Shown: positions 1 to 7,804 of the stretch, one piece after another
How positions within the stretch are numbered: the stretch's first letter is position 1
Layout of the letters: every line of letters begins with the position of its first letter
From: Spartobacteria bacterium
Lineage (GTDB): Bacteria > Verrucomicrobiota > Kiritimatiellia > RZYC01
Assembly (NCBI GenBank): GCA_009930475.1
Contig: RZYC01000019.1
Coordinates: 1-56,284, forward strand
Length of the DNA stretch: 56,284 nt
Reading direction: 5' to 3'
Notes under the pieces: model-generated
The model's database searches: none
Told to the model about the DNA's origin: nothing
Seen by the model: the letters and a program-made list of their open reading frames with translations, nothing else
Made by a program: the position numbers and the translations under genes

Positions 1-1893
1 GATGCGTTAGTAGCGCACGTCCGGATCTGTGCCGGAGGCTGTACGTTGTGCTTGTGCAATGATATGCGCAACAACATAATACAGGCTTTACGGCGACATC
101 AGGAACAGTTGTATCTGGAACCGCAGTCGATGATTGTTTTCCCGATGGAAGACGGCGGGTTTCGTGTGGTGGGGAGTATGCAGTGTCCTTTTTATATTGC
201 ACACGAGCTGGGCGTTATGATGGATCTGCCCCATGAGATGATTCGAGTGGAACAGTCCGTTACAGGCGGTGCCTTCGGCGGAAAAGAGGATTATCCCAGT
301 TTCCTGGCGGGCTACTGCGCGGTGCTGGCAAAGAAATCGGGCAAGGCCGTTAAAATGGTTTTGGATCGCCATGAAGATATGCAATACACTCCCAAGCGCC
401 ATCCATCCTGGCTGCGTTATCGCACAGGACTTAGTGATGATGGGCGTATTCTGGCCATGGACGTGGATTTTATTTTGGATGGCGGTGCCTATACGTCGGT
501 GTCGCCGGTGGTGATGTATCGGGGTATTCTTCATGCCGCATTGGGATATCGCTGCGATCATGTTCTGGTGAAGGGGCATGTATATCAGTCGCATACGGTG
601 CCCAACGGAGCGTTCCGGGGGTTTGGTGCGCCTCAGGCATTCTGGGGATTAGAATCGCACGTGGACGATTTAGCCATCGCTGCACAGATGACACCGGACG
701 CTTTTCGACTGAAAAATGCGCTGCATCTGGGCGATAGCGGGCCGACAGGACAAATCATGTCGCAGTCCATGGGATCTCCTGCTGTGCTGGAAAAAGCCTT
801 GGCGATGTCGGATTTCAGCACAAAATGGGCACAGTGTTCCATGGGAAAAAAAGATGCGGATCGCTGGTACGGGATCGGCATGTCTTTCTTTGCACATGGA
901 GCCTGTTTTACGGGCGACGGCGAGAGCCGGTTGAAATCCAGAGCCGAAGTACGTGCTGGACAGCTACCTGACGGGACGTGGGGTTTTATTATAAGAGCCT
1001 CCTCGACCGAAATGGGGCAGGGAGCTAAAACGGTGCTGGCGCAGATTGCTGCCGATGGATTGCACGTGCCTTTTGAGTCGATTTATTACCCGTTGCCGGA
1101 TACCGCAAAGGTTCCCAATACCGGTCCGACCTGTGCATCACGGACCACGGTGGTGGCAGGAAACACCATCTATGAGGCCGCCTGTGATGCGCGCAACCAG
1201 CTGGAAGAGCTGGTGTCCCGGGAGCAGTTTGAAGGAAAACCGGTGACGCTGCAGGATGATCTGTTTCATTTATCCGATGGATCGACCTATTCCATGCAGG
1301 AGGTCATGGAGGCGCTGGGCGAAGAACAGCTCGCGTCAATTCGAGGATTTCATCAGTTTGCTCTGCCTGATTACTTAACCTGGGATCAGGAAACCTTTAA
1401 AGGCGATGCCTATCCGGCCTATTCCTGGGCCTGCAATATTGCCGAAGTGGAAGTGGACCCACTGACTTTGGAAATTCGGCTCATGAAGCTGCATGTCTGT
1501 TTTGATGTGGGGCGGCTGATCAATCCCGTCCTGGCCACCGGACAGGTTCATGGCGGATTAGCACAATCCTTCGGCTATGCACTCATGGAGCACACCGGGT
1601 TACGCGATGGAGCATACGATGCGTCGCGTTTGCAAACCTATATCATTCCTACCATGGCGGATATGCCGGAAATGAACGTCCAGTTCGTCGAAGAAATCTA
1701 TGAGGATGTGGAACCCGGTGCCAAAGGCATGGGGGAAATTGTAATGAACGGGGTGCCGCCGGCCGTCGCAAATGCACTGTATCGCGCCACAGGATGCCGT
1801 CTGAGGCACCTGCCCATGACGCCGGAATCCCTCTTTGAGCAGATCAGCCATCCAGTACCCAGTAACCAAGAACCAAGAACCAAGAACCAATAA
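1..1893 (+). CDS. Xanthine dehydrogenase-type molybdenum-binding subunit (5' partial)
   Basis: This is the molybdopterin-binding large subunit of a xanthine dehydrogenase/aldehyde oxidase family enzyme, which hydroxylates purines or related heterocycles in the cytoplasm. The frame is open to the left edge, so the true start lies outside. Family motifs are clear from about base 97 on: HQEQLYLEPQ, GGAFGGKED (cofactor contact), GAFRGFGAPQ, TEMGQGAKT, and KGMGE near the C-terminus, which carries the catalytic glutamate position. The first ~32 codons (a Cys-rich stretch with no family resemblance) do not match the expected sequence before HQEQ, so a frame error or divergence near the edge is possible. 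The last nine or so codons and the stop are made of a CCAAGAA-type tandem repeat. The 2Fe-2S and FAD subunits follow in an operon. The substrate cannot be deduced; purine is the default guess. Confidence 0.9.
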   Translation, partial: DALVAHVRICAGGCTLCLCNDMRNNIIQALRRHQEQLYLEPQSMIVFPMEDGGFRVVGSMQCPFYIAHELGVMMDLPHEMIRVEQSVTGGAFGGKEDYPSFLAGYCAVLAKKSGKAVKMVLDRHEDMQYTPKRHPSWLRYRTGLSDDGRILAMDVDFILDGGAYTSVSPVVMYRGILHAALGYRCDHVLVKGHVYQSHTVPNGAFRGFGAPQAFWGLESHVDDLAIAAQMTPDAFRLKNALHLGDSGPTGQIMSQSMGSPAVLEKALAMSDFSTKWAQCSMGKKDADRWYGIGMSFFAHGACFTGDGESRLKSRAEVRAGQLPDGTWGFIIRASSTEMGQGAKTVLAQIAADGLHVPFESIYYPLPDTAKVPNTGPTCASRTTVVAGNTIYEAACDARNQLEELVSREQFEGKPVTLQDDLFHLSDGSTYSMQEVMEALGEEQLASIRGFHQFALPDYLTWDQETFKGDAYPAYSWACNIAEVEVDPLTLEIRLMKLHVCFDVGRLINPVLATGQVHGGLAQSFGYALMEHTGLRDGAYDASRLQTYIIPTMADMPEMNVQFVEEIYEDVEPGAKGMGEIVMNGVPPAVANALYRATGCRLRHLPMTPESLFEQISHPVPSNQEPRTKNQ

Positions 1894-1930
1894 CCAAGAA
1901 CTAGTAACCACGAACCAATAATCAGGTACC
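1852..1930. repeat. CCAAGAA/CCAATAA short tandem repeat at gene end
   Basis: About eight degenerate copies of a 7-8 base unit (AACCAAG / AACCAAT / AACCACG) run through the 3' end of the molybdenum-subunit gene and into the 43-base gap before the 2Fe-2S subunit. The stop codon (1891-1893) comes from the repeat itself. The opposite strand reads as TTGGTTCT repeats. This looks like a dispersed intergenic repeat that has grown into a reading frame. Confidence 0.8.
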
Positions 1931-1936
1931 CGAATC

Positions 1937-2425
1937 ATGACGCAAATTGTTAAAAGAAATTGGATTATCAATGGTGTGCAGAAGGAATGCACGATGCATG
2001 GACTGGCACGGTTGGTGGATATTCTGCGTACAGAAGCGGATATGACAGGCGTCAAAGAAGGATGCGGGGAAGGGGAGTGCGGGGCCTGCACGGTGCTTGT
2101 CGACGGACGTCCCGTATTGTCCTGTTTGCAAAATGCAGCCGCCGTACCCGATGGATCGGACATCATGACAGTGGAGGGACTGGAACAGACGGCGATCGGG
2201 CGTGCGCTGCAAACGGCTTTTACCGAAGGCGGTGCGGTGCAGTGCGGATTTTGTATTCCGGGTATGCTGATGTCGGCCTATGCGTTGCTGGCCAAAAACG
2301 GGAATCCTGCCGAGGCGGATATTCGCACGGCACTGGCAGGAAATCTTTGTCGCTGCACCGGCTACGTAAAAATTATTGAAGCGGTGCAAAAAGCGGCTCA
2401 GATGCTGCGGGGGGAAGACCAGTGA
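1937..2425 (+). CDS. Xanthine dehydrogenase-type 2Fe-2S subunit
   Basis: Small iron-sulfur subunit (162 aa) of the molybdenum hydroxylase; it passes electrons from the Mo site to FAD. It has the two expected clusters. The plant-type ferredoxin cluster is in CGEGECGACTVLVDG followed by SCL near residues 50-70. The alpha-helical cluster is in QCGFCIPGM and LCRCTGY near residues 105-145. The length is normal for the family. It follows the Mo subunit by 43 bases and its last four bases overlap the FAD-subunit start (GTGA), so the three are very probably translated together. Confidence 0.95.
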   Translation: MTQIVKRNWIINGVQKECTMHGLARLVDILRTEADMTGVKEGCGEGECGACTVLVDGRPVLSCLQNAAAVPDGSDIMTVEGLEQTAIGRALQTAFTEGGAVQCGFCIPGMLMSAYALLAKNGNPAEADIRTALAGNLCRCTGYVKIIEAVQKAAQMLRGEDQ

Positions 2426-3285
2426 GTGCTACAGCGACACAGTGTTTTTATCCTTCGACGACCAGCGAGCTGACCGCATTGCTGGAACAATATCCCGAAG
2501 CTCGTATTATGGCTGGCGGGACGGATTTAATGGTCTTGTTTCGCAGCGGCGTACTGCCATATCCGGAGCACCTCATTGATATATCGGGTATCGCATCGAT
2601 GAAAGAGATTGAGACAGCAGATGACCATCTTGTGATCGGTGCCTGCGTTACGCATGCCGCGCTGCATGGTTCAGATGACGTGCGTACCTGGCTGCCCGGT
2701 CTGGCTCAGGCGGCGATGCAGGTCGGGGCCCTGCAGATCCAATCCATGGGAACCATCGGCGGCAATGTCGCCAATGCCAGTCCCGCCGGAGATTCGTTAC
2801 CCGTTCTACTGGTTTGTGATGCCGAAGTCGTGCTGTGTTCAGCTCAGGGAGAACGATCGGTTCCCGTAACATCGTTTTATCTGGGCTATCGTCGATGTGA
2901 TATGAAACCCGGCGAATGCATCCGTGCCCTTCGTATTCCCAAGATAAAACCTAATCAGTCAGATGTTTTTCGCAAGCTGGGGACGCGTCAGGCACAGGCG
3001 ATCTCGAAAGTGGTCAGTGCCGCACGTTTTACGCTGAATGGAAACAAAATCGAACACGCAGCCATCGCCTTCGGATGCATGGCACCCGTTCCTGTGCGGC
3101 TCCCGAAAACAGAAGCGTTATTACAGGGCCGCACGCTGGATGAAGATACCTTTGCCACAGCAGAACTGTCCATCAACGAAGAACTGCATCCCATCGGTGA
3201 CATCCGATCCACCAAGGCCTATCGCCAATGGGTGGGCGGTCGACTGGGTCGCTGGCTGTGTCAGCAGATTTGCGAGTTCCAATGA
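2422..3285 (+). CDS. Xanthine dehydrogenase-type FAD-binding subunit
   Basis: FAD-binding medium subunit (287 aa) of the molybdenum hydroxylase. It carries electrons from the 2Fe-2S centres to the final acceptor, probably NAD+ or ferredoxin. The family is shown by IMAGGTDLMV near the N-terminus, then GTIGGNVANASPAGDSLP with its glycine- and serine-rich flavin contacts, and a C-terminal CO-dehydrogenase flavoprotein domain. It starts at GTG overlapping the previous stop, with a purine-rich ribosome-binding site (GGGGGGAAG) upstream. The stop codon and last two codons (F, Q) lie inside a perfect GTTCCAATGATTGGAAC palindrome, so the natural end may have been altered by insertion of that element. 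Confidence 0.93.
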   Translation: MSATATQCFYPSTTSELTALLEQYPEARIMAGGTDLMVLFRSGVLPYPEHLIDISGIASMKEIETADDHLVIGACVTHAALHGSDDVRTWLPGLAQAAMQVGALQIQSMGTIGGNVANASPAGDSLPVLLVCDAEVVLCSAQGERSVPVTSFYLGYRRCDMKPGECIRALRIPKIKPNQSDVFRKLGTRQAQAISKVVSAARFTLNGNKIEHAAIAFGCMAPVPVRLPKTEALLQGRTLDEDTFATAELSINEELHPIGDIRSTKAYRQWVGGRLGRWLCQQICEFQ

Positions 3286-3358
3286 TTGGAACTTCTTTTC
3301 TGAAAAGTTCCAATCATTGGAAGTATTTTTTGTAAAAGTTCCAATCATTGGAACTTTT
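3275..3358. repeat. Three palindromes of the GTTCCAATSATTGGAAC family
   Basis: Three copies lie head to tail: 3275-3293 (perfect, centre G, containing the stop of the FAD subunit), 3306-3324 (centre C, one mismatch in the outer arm) and 3334-3358 (25-base perfect palindrome whose arms extend into AAAA/TTTT). The array sits between the convergent xanthine dehydrogenase operon and a lipoprotein gene. Each copy could fold into an 8-12 bp hairpin in RNA; the third resembles a bidirectional intrinsic terminator. Further copies occur at 21931 and 51926. Confidence 0.92.
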
Positions 3359-3374
3359 ATTTTACGCATGCCGA

Positions 3375-3390
3375 CGTCATTTAAATGACG
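3375..3390. terminator. Palindrome at the 3' end of the lipoprotein gene
   Basis: CGTCATTTAAATGACG is a perfect 16-base palindrome just downstream of the minus-strand lipoprotein gene (stop at 3399). It could act as a short terminator stem or as a protein site. No clear T-run follows, so the terminator role is uncertain. Confidence 0.4.
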
Positions 3391-3398
3391 GTATCTTA

Positions 3399-3836
3399 TT
3401 ATCTGAGACCGTAAATCGGAGCAAGTTGTGCTTCGGATGGCAGAGTCATGTATTCTTCTCCACGGGGGCCGATGTATCCGCGTCCGGTTTTGATGAGACG
3501 AACACGGGTTACGGAGCCGTTGGGGTTGGTGATCAGAACCTCTTCCGTATTCATCTGGTTTTCCAGTGCGGAAAGTCGCTGGTTGGTATAGTCAGCACTC
3601 TTTCCGTAGGCATTGCCTGCTGTACCGCCCAGGGCGGCACCGATGGCTGCTCCCAGAGCCTGATTATGGCCGTCGCCCACATTGTTTCCGATGATGCCGC
3701 CTAGAATGCCGCCGAGTATGGCGCCGCCAGCGGTTCCCTGCATTTCTGTCTGTCCCATTTGACTGGGTGATGCACAGCCGGAGAGGGCTAGTCCCAGCGC
3801 GGTAATGGCTGTGAATTTTCCAATATATTTGATCAT
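3399..3836 (-). CDS. Glycine-zipper outer-membrane lipoprotein
   Basis: A 145-residue lipoprotein of the 17-kDa antigen/glycine-zipper type. Residues 1-20 form a signal peptide ending in the lipobox LSGC, so the mature protein should be lipidated. Residues ~38-80 are glycine-rich (GGAILGGILGGIIG then GAAIGAALGG) and form a glycine-zipper hairpin thought to insert in or span the outer membrane. The C-terminal ~60 residues are polar, with a YIGPRGEEY segment. The ATG at 3836 is chosen because AGGAAGGA lies 6-9 bases upstream and the signal peptide starts there; a longer open frame to 3923 has no ribosome-binding site. The exact role is unknown; such proteins usually support the envelope. Confidence 0.82.
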   Translation of the reverse strand: MIKYIGKFTAITALGLALSGCASPSQMGQTEMQGTAGGAILGGILGGIIGNNVGDGHNQALGAAIGAALGGTAGNAYGKSADYTNQRLSALENQMNTEEVLITNPNGSVTRVRLIKTGRGYIGPRGEEYMTLPSEAQLAPIYGLR

Positions 3837-3944
3837 GACCGCATTCCTTCCTCTTGTTTGGTTGCTATGAAAAAAACTAATCCTAGGATAACCAACGTAT
3901 CCTCGATCTGTTTTATTGTACATGACGACTGGAAATTTGTGCAG

Positions 3945-4502
3945 TTATAAATATCCCCGGTAGCGCAATAGAATGGTCTGGACATATCGTTTGGTGGTCG
4001 GGAAGGATATGGCATCCACAAATGCAGCCGGTGTATGCTCTTCCATGGGAACCCAGCGCAGTACATTACGACGGCCCGCATTGTATTCCGCCAGCGCATA
4101 GGGCAGGGGATTTTCATAATTCTTTGCCCAGCGGCTGACCGCTCGCGAAAGGTACCAGCACCCGATTTCAAGATTTTTGGCCGGTTTGAACAAATCCGTG
4201 AGCGGGAACGATTCGATTTTATGGATGCGCGCCCAGTCCTGTGCGGCGGGAACAGAAACCTGCATCAGACCGATTTCACCTGATGTACCCACGCATTCGG
4301 CATTGAAGCGGCTTTCTGTATAGATAAGCGAGGTGATCAGTCCCGGATCCAGCTGATGATTCTGGGCGGCCGTGACAATTAAATGGTCGAAAATATGCAG
4401 TTTGCGTACGTACAGTGCACAGCCGCACAAAAATATGACAATAGCTAAAACCAGATTCCAGTATATGACCGATCTGGCCTGTCGATGTGTGATCATTCCC
4501 AT
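3945..4502 (-). CDS. Membrane-anchored lytic transglycosylase (SLT domain)
   Basis: A peptidoglycan lytic transglycosylase of about 185 residues that cleaves the MurNAc-GlcNAc bond. One N-terminal membrane segment (VIYWNLVLAIVIFLCGCALYV) anchors it facing the periplasm. The goose-lysozyme/SLT fold follows: YTESRFN with the catalytic glutamate, GEIGLMQV, then LAEYNAG. The size matches short SLT proteins. Start choice is weak: ATG 4502, ATG 4496 or TTG 4517 are all possible and none has a good ribosome-binding site. It follows the lipoprotein's promoter side and is divergent from the nuclease gene at 4590. Confidence 0.88.
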   Translation of the reverse strand: MGMITHRQARSVIYWNLVLAIVIFLCGCALYVRKLHIFDHLIVTAAQNHQLDPGLITSLIYTESRFNAECVGTSGEIGLMQVSVPAAQDWARIHKIESFPLTDLFKPAKNLEIGCWYLSRAVSRWAKNYENPLPYALAEYNAGRRNVLRWVPMEEHTPAAFVDAISFPTTKRYVQTILLRYRGYL

Positions 4503-4545
4503 TATATTTGTTATCAAGTGATTAAAGAATTGTTATCCAACCATC

Positions 4546-4555
4546 GTGCTATAAT
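4546..4555 (+). promoter_or_regulatory. Extended -10 promoter for the nuclease gene
   Basis: TGCTATAAT contains a consensus -10 hexamer (4550-4555) with the TGn extension. It lies about 35 bases before the GTG start at 4590, in the gap between divergent genes. No good -35 hexamer is seen at 17 bases, as expected for extended -10 promoters. Confidence 0.55.
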
Positions 4556-4589
4556 ATGCGCGATGCTGTTGAAATGAAAGGATGGATTA

Positions 4590-5471
4590 GTGAAGAAGTG
4601 TATTGTGTGTGCTGGTTGGCTCTGCTGGATGGCTTGTGCGGGGGTGGTGTGTGCCGCAGAGGCGGAATGGACGGTTTGGAAGCACTGTCGGCTGGTGCCC
4701 AATGAATCGGCCAATGACGGGGACAGCTTCTGGATTAACAATGGTTCGCGTGATTATAAAGTGCGCTTATATTTCGTGGATACGCCAGAATCAGAAAAAA
4801 AGGAGTCATGGGCTGCGCAGCGGCTTCTGGGTCAGGCGGAATACTTTGGCGTTTCCGGTGATAAAGAGTATGCCTATAAAAAAGGGGTCGAAGCCAAGCG
4901 GTTCACACAAAAGCTGCTGGATGGGCAAAAAGAGGGATTTACTGTATATACCCGTTTCCGCGACGCGATGGGACGGGGCAAAGGGCGTTACTACGCCATG
5001 ATCGAGATCGAAAATAAATATCTCTCAGAATACCTCGTGGAAAAGGGACTGGCTCGTCTCAACAAACGAAACAGCATTACGGATCCCCTGCCTGATGGTC
5101 AGAGCAGGAAAACCTTTGAACGTCATCTGCGGCTGCTCGAACGAGAAGCGAAACAGCAGGGACTGGGCGGCTGGGAAAAAAGGCATTCTCGACTTCCTGC
5201 TGATCAATTGCTTAAACAAAGACAGCAGCATATCGCAGCCGTAGATACCGACAAACTGCTGCCTTTTGTGGGTCGTGTGGTTTCACTGCGGCACACAACA
5301 GTCTTGTATTCTACCAAAAATCCAGCTAAACGGGTGCTCAAGATTAACGATACGGTTCGTGTAAAAATCATGGCGGTGGAAGACAACGGTATGCTGCGGG
5401 TACGGTGTAATCCGGTTGAAGGAAAAATCTATGAGGCATTATGCAAAGCAAGCGATCTGGAACTGCGCTGA
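4590..5471 (+). CDS. Secreted thermonuclease-like (staphylococcal nuclease fold) protein
   Basis: A 293-residue exported protein with a signal peptide (cleavage likely after VCAAEA, about residue 24). It is followed by a staphylococcal-nuclease (SNase) domain, a Ca2+-dependent nuclease fold. Family features are DGDSFWI, KVRLYFVDTPE with the substrate-binding Arg and metal-binding Asp positions, and YLVEKGLARL near residues 140-150. The C-terminal ~90 residues have an OB-like or Tudor-like pattern (GRVVSLRHTTVLYSTKNPA). The start is GTG, preceded by AAAGGA at 8 bases. It may process environmental DNA, but substrate and activity are inferred from the fold. Confidence 0.82.
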   Translation: MKKCIVCAGWLCWMACAGVVCAAEAEWTVWKHCRLVPNESANDGDSFWINNGSRDYKVRLYFVDTPESEKKESWAAQRLLGQAEYFGVSGDKEYAYKKGVEAKRFTQKLLDGQKEGFTVYTRFRDAMGRGKGRYYAMIEIENKYLSEYLVEKGLARLNKRNSITDPLPDGQSRKTFERHLRLLEREAKQQGLGGWEKRHSRLPADQLLKQRQQHIAAVDTDKLLPFVGRVVSLRHTTVLYSTKNPAKRVLKINDTVRVKIMAVEDNGMLRVRCNPVEGKIYEALCKASDLELR

Positions 5472-5507
5472 TGATGGTTTGTATTCGTCGCGCAGGGGGA
5501 TGCGCCC

Positions 5508-6434
5508 GTGAAAAAGCAGCATCGTGTACGGGTTTTGATCAATCGCAATTCCGGCCTGCCGATGATGGTCGGCCCGCTTCAGTCAGCGATTGAACGGCAC
5601 TGGTATAGTTCCACACAGGATATCTCTTATCAGTACAGCCATTCCATCGAAGACGGTCGCGCAAAAACCCAGCGTGCCATTGCCGAAGGCATCGATACGG
5701 TTTTAGTTGTGGGTGGCGACGGGATGGTGCATTCCATCGGAGCCGTTCTCATCGGTACGGACGTGGCGCTGGGGGTGATTCCCACAGGCAGCGGGAACGG
5801 TTTTGCCCGTCATTTCGGTATTCCGCTCATTCCGGAAAAGGCCGTGCGTGCATTGGTCGATGCCGATAGAAAGCCCATTGACGTGGGCTATGCCAACAAA
5901 CAGCCCTTTTTTGTGACGTGCAGTATGGCATGGGATGCGGCATTGGTGCAGACGTTCGAGAAATCACCGATTCGCGGGATTATTCCCTATGTATTTTCTG
6001 CCGTGTATGAGTATTTCGGGTATGACCCCGATCCATTCACCTTCATTATCGACGATGATGAAGAATTTTATGTGGAAGATCCCGTAGTGGTTACCGTGGC
6101 CAATCTGACGCAATACGGAGGAGGTGCGCAAATCGCACCGCGTGCACGTTCGGACGACGGGTTTCAGGAACTGACTATTATTCGTCGTCGCGATATGCCG
6201 AAGCTGGTTTCACAATTAACGAGACTGTTTGACGGCACATTGGAGTTTGTTCCGGAAGTGATTACGCGGAAATTTAAAACCATGAAAAGCATTCGTTCCA
6301 GCAAGGGTCCCGTGCAGATGGATGGCGAGATGATCGGTACGCACAAAACCATGCAGTTTGAAGTAAAATCCAGAGCCCTCAATGTGCTCGTTCCGAAGCA
6401 CAGGAAGAATAAACGGAATGCGCCGATATACTGA
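5508..6434 (+). CDS. Diacylglycerol kinase-family lipid kinase
   Basis: A 308-residue cytoplasmic or peripheral-membrane kinase of the DAGK catalytic family (YegS/DgkB type), which phosphorylates lipids such as diacylglycerol, sphingoid base or phosphatidylglycerol. The nucleotide site is shown by VVGGDGMVHSIGAVL (residues ~66-80) and IPTGSGNGFARHFGIP. The C-terminal beta-sandwich includes QYGGGAQIAPRARSDDG and PVQMDGEM, as in the family. The GTG start at 5508 has a GGGGG purine run upstream. The lipid substrate cannot be told from sequence. Confidence 0.9.
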   Translation: MKKQHRVRVLINRNSGLPMMVGPLQSAIERHWYSSTQDISYQYSHSIEDGRAKTQRAIAEGIDTVLVVGGDGMVHSIGAVLIGTDVALGVIPTGSGNGFARHFGIPLIPEKAVRALVDADRKPIDVGYANKQPFFVTCSMAWDAALVQTFEKSPIRGIIPYVFSAVYEYFGYDPDPFTFIIDDDEEFYVEDPVVVTVANLTQYGGGAQIAPRARSDDGFQELTIIRRRDMPKLVSQLTRLFDGTLEFVPEVITRKFKTMKSIRSSKGPVQMDGEMIGTHKTMQFEVKSRALNVLVPKHRKNKRNAPIY

Positions 6435-6500
6435 TTTCTATTCAGCGGCGGTCGGTTGCATGATCCGGATTTTCTATTTGATAAATACCCTCATAACCAT

Positions 6501-6528
6501 TTGACATTTCAGGTCGGTGTGGTACTAA
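6501..6528 (+). promoter_or_regulatory. Promoter of the small basic protein gene
   Basis: TTGACA (6501-6506) and TACTAA (6523-6528) are separated by 16 bases. They lie 58 bases before the ATG at 6587, in an AT-rich leader. This is a good sigma-70 type match and suggests strong expression. Confidence 0.65.
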
Positions 6529-6586
6529 TTGCCGCTTAGCTAAAACAATTTATGACCAAATTATATAATTAAAACAGGAGTTTGAT

Positions 6587-6742
6587 ATGTCAAAACATCC
6601 CAGCCTAAAATCAAGCGGTACGATTAAAGCGAAAAGAAACGTACTTAAACGTTTCGAGCGTATTGATATCTTACGCGCCAATGGTAAGTGGAAAGAAGGC
6701 GAAAAAGCTATTGGCCTGCCGAAAACAAAGCCGGTTGACTAA
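6587..6742 (+). CDS. Small basic protein of the Chlamydiae/Verrucomicrobia type (TIGR04137-like)
   Basis: A 51-residue, lysine- and arginine-rich protein starting MSKHPSLKSSG and ending GLPKTKPVD, with RNVLKRFERI and KWKEGE in the middle. From memory this matches a family of ~50-residue basic proteins restricted to Chlamydiae, Verrucomicrobia and relatives, suspected to be tied to the ribosome or rRNA. The start has a strong ribosome-binding site (CAGGAG, 6575-6580) and a good promoter upstream. Its stop codon overlaps the probable TTG start of a pseudouridine synthase by eight bases, which fits an RNA-linked role. Its biochemical function is not known. Confidence 0.82.
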   Translation: MSKHPSLKSSGTIKAKRNVLKRFERIDILRANGKWKEGEKAIGLPKTKPVD

Positions 6743-7460
6743 TCTGATTCGTCTTCAGAAATATCTCGCCGACAGCGGTGTTGCCTCTCGCCGGGCATCC
6801 GAAAAGCTGATTACAGCCGGACGGGTTACGGTGGATGGACTGGTTGTCACTGAACTGGGCGTTAAAATTGAATCTGGCCGACAGGTTGTACGTTTCGATG
6901 GAGAAATAGTACGACCGAGTTCGGTCTTTTTTTATTATCTCATGCATAAGCCCCGAGGATTCGTTTGTACCGCATGCGATGAGAAGGGGCGTAAAACCGT
7001 ATATGATCTGCTTCCGTCCTGTGCGGCCCGGTTGAATTACGTGGGGCGCCTGGACTGCGACAGCGAAGGATTGCTGCTGTTTACCAATCACGGGGAGCTC
7101 TTGTACCGCCTGACGCATCCCCGTTATCACATCGCTAAGAAATACCACGCGTATTGTGACCGTGCATTAACTGCCGCCGATGAAGCGGCCTTGCTGCGAG
7201 GCGTCCATGATGCAGGGGATATCCTTTGTGCACTCACTTGCAGGCGTTTGGATGTCTCCGGTCTGCACGGCTATGAAGTTGTGCTTGGTGAGGGGAAAAA
7301 TAGGCATATTCGCCGCATGTTTGCCTGTCTTGGCGTCTCTGTTCAGCGTCTTATACGGGTGGAAATGGGAACCATGCGGCTGAATGGGCTACGCTCCGGT
7401 GAGGTTCGTCCGCTCAATGAAGCGGAAATTCATCGCCTGCTGCAAGCCACGGGCTTATAA
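6735..7460 (+). CDS. RsuA/RluB-family pseudouridine synthase
   Basis: An rRNA pseudouridine synthase of about 241 residues. It isomerises a specific uridine in 16S or 23S rRNA. An N-terminal S4 RNA-binding domain (LQKYLADSGVASRRASEKLI and TVDG) is followed by the catalytic domain: MHKPRGFVCT, then GRLDCDSEGLLLFTNHGEL with the catalytic aspartate, and GKNRHIRRMFA near the C-terminus. The start is uncertain. TTG at 6735 gives the family's usual N-terminus and overlaps the small basic protein; the frame is open further upstream but that part has no family resemblance. It is probably co-translated with the small protein. Confidence 0.88.
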   Translation: MTNLIRLQKYLADSGVASRRASEKLITAGRVTVDGLVVTELGVKIESGRQVVRFDGEIVRPSSVFFYYLMHKPRGFVCTACDEKGRKTVYDLLPSCAARLNYVGRLDCDSEGLLLFTNHGELLYRLTHPRYHIAKKYHAYCDRALTAADEAALLRGVHDAGDILCALTCRRLDVSGLHGYEVVLGEGKNRHIRRMFACLGVSVQRLIRVEMGTMRLNGLRSGEVRPLNEAEIHRLLQATGL

Positions 7461-7519
7461 CGAGGGGCCCTTTCATGCAACCTCGCATAGCCTGAAATAC
7501 AGGTTCTAAAAGTGGCTGT

Positions 7520-7804
7520 CTACCAGCGGATCATTAGACCGATGTTAATGGAAGGGCCGTTGAAGGAGAGATCTTTGACGCGCTGTGTTGCCGTAGACAC
7601 AATAATCTCGTTGGCATCCACGGCGCGATACATTCCTTCGACCAGCAGCGTGATCCGGGTGGCGTTTTGCAGCGCGGGATTGTTTTTAAGCACAATTTCG
7701 ATTGCGGCATTGCAAAAATAACCGATTTCATCTCCGGCACCGGCATCATGCGACGTTCCGTCGGACGCATAGGTTTCCCCGTCATTAATCCTGACATCCC
7801 GTTG
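7520..7804 (-). pseudogene. Broken outer-membrane beta-barrel protein, C-terminal remnant
   Basis: This open frame of 94 codons has no usable start codon. It opens after an in-frame TGA (7805-7807) and ends at TAG (7520-7522). The translation has alternating polar and non-polar strands (RITLLVEGMYRAVDA, then NEIIVSTATQRVKDLSF) and finishes with SINIGLMIRW, like the last strand of an outer-membrane barrel with a C-terminal aromatic. A one-base frameshift near 7800 would join it to a TTG-initiated frame at 7839 (RLAALKNKRTDNG), just after the WecG-STAS stop. It appears to be a decayed or frameshifted gene at the end of the glycan operon; a sequencing error is also possible. Its nearest family was not recognised. 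Confidence 0.5.

Noticed and set aside
1600-2166. 188-residue minus-strand open frame across the molybdenum/2Fe-2S gene junction
   Set aside because: It is antisense to two well-supported genes and its middle (repeated W, L, V, G) is only the translation of the CCAAGAA repeat.
3399-3923. Longer version of the glycine-zipper lipoprotein starting at 3923
   Set aside because: It would put 29 extra residues before the signal peptide and has no ribosome-binding site; ATG 3836 has one.
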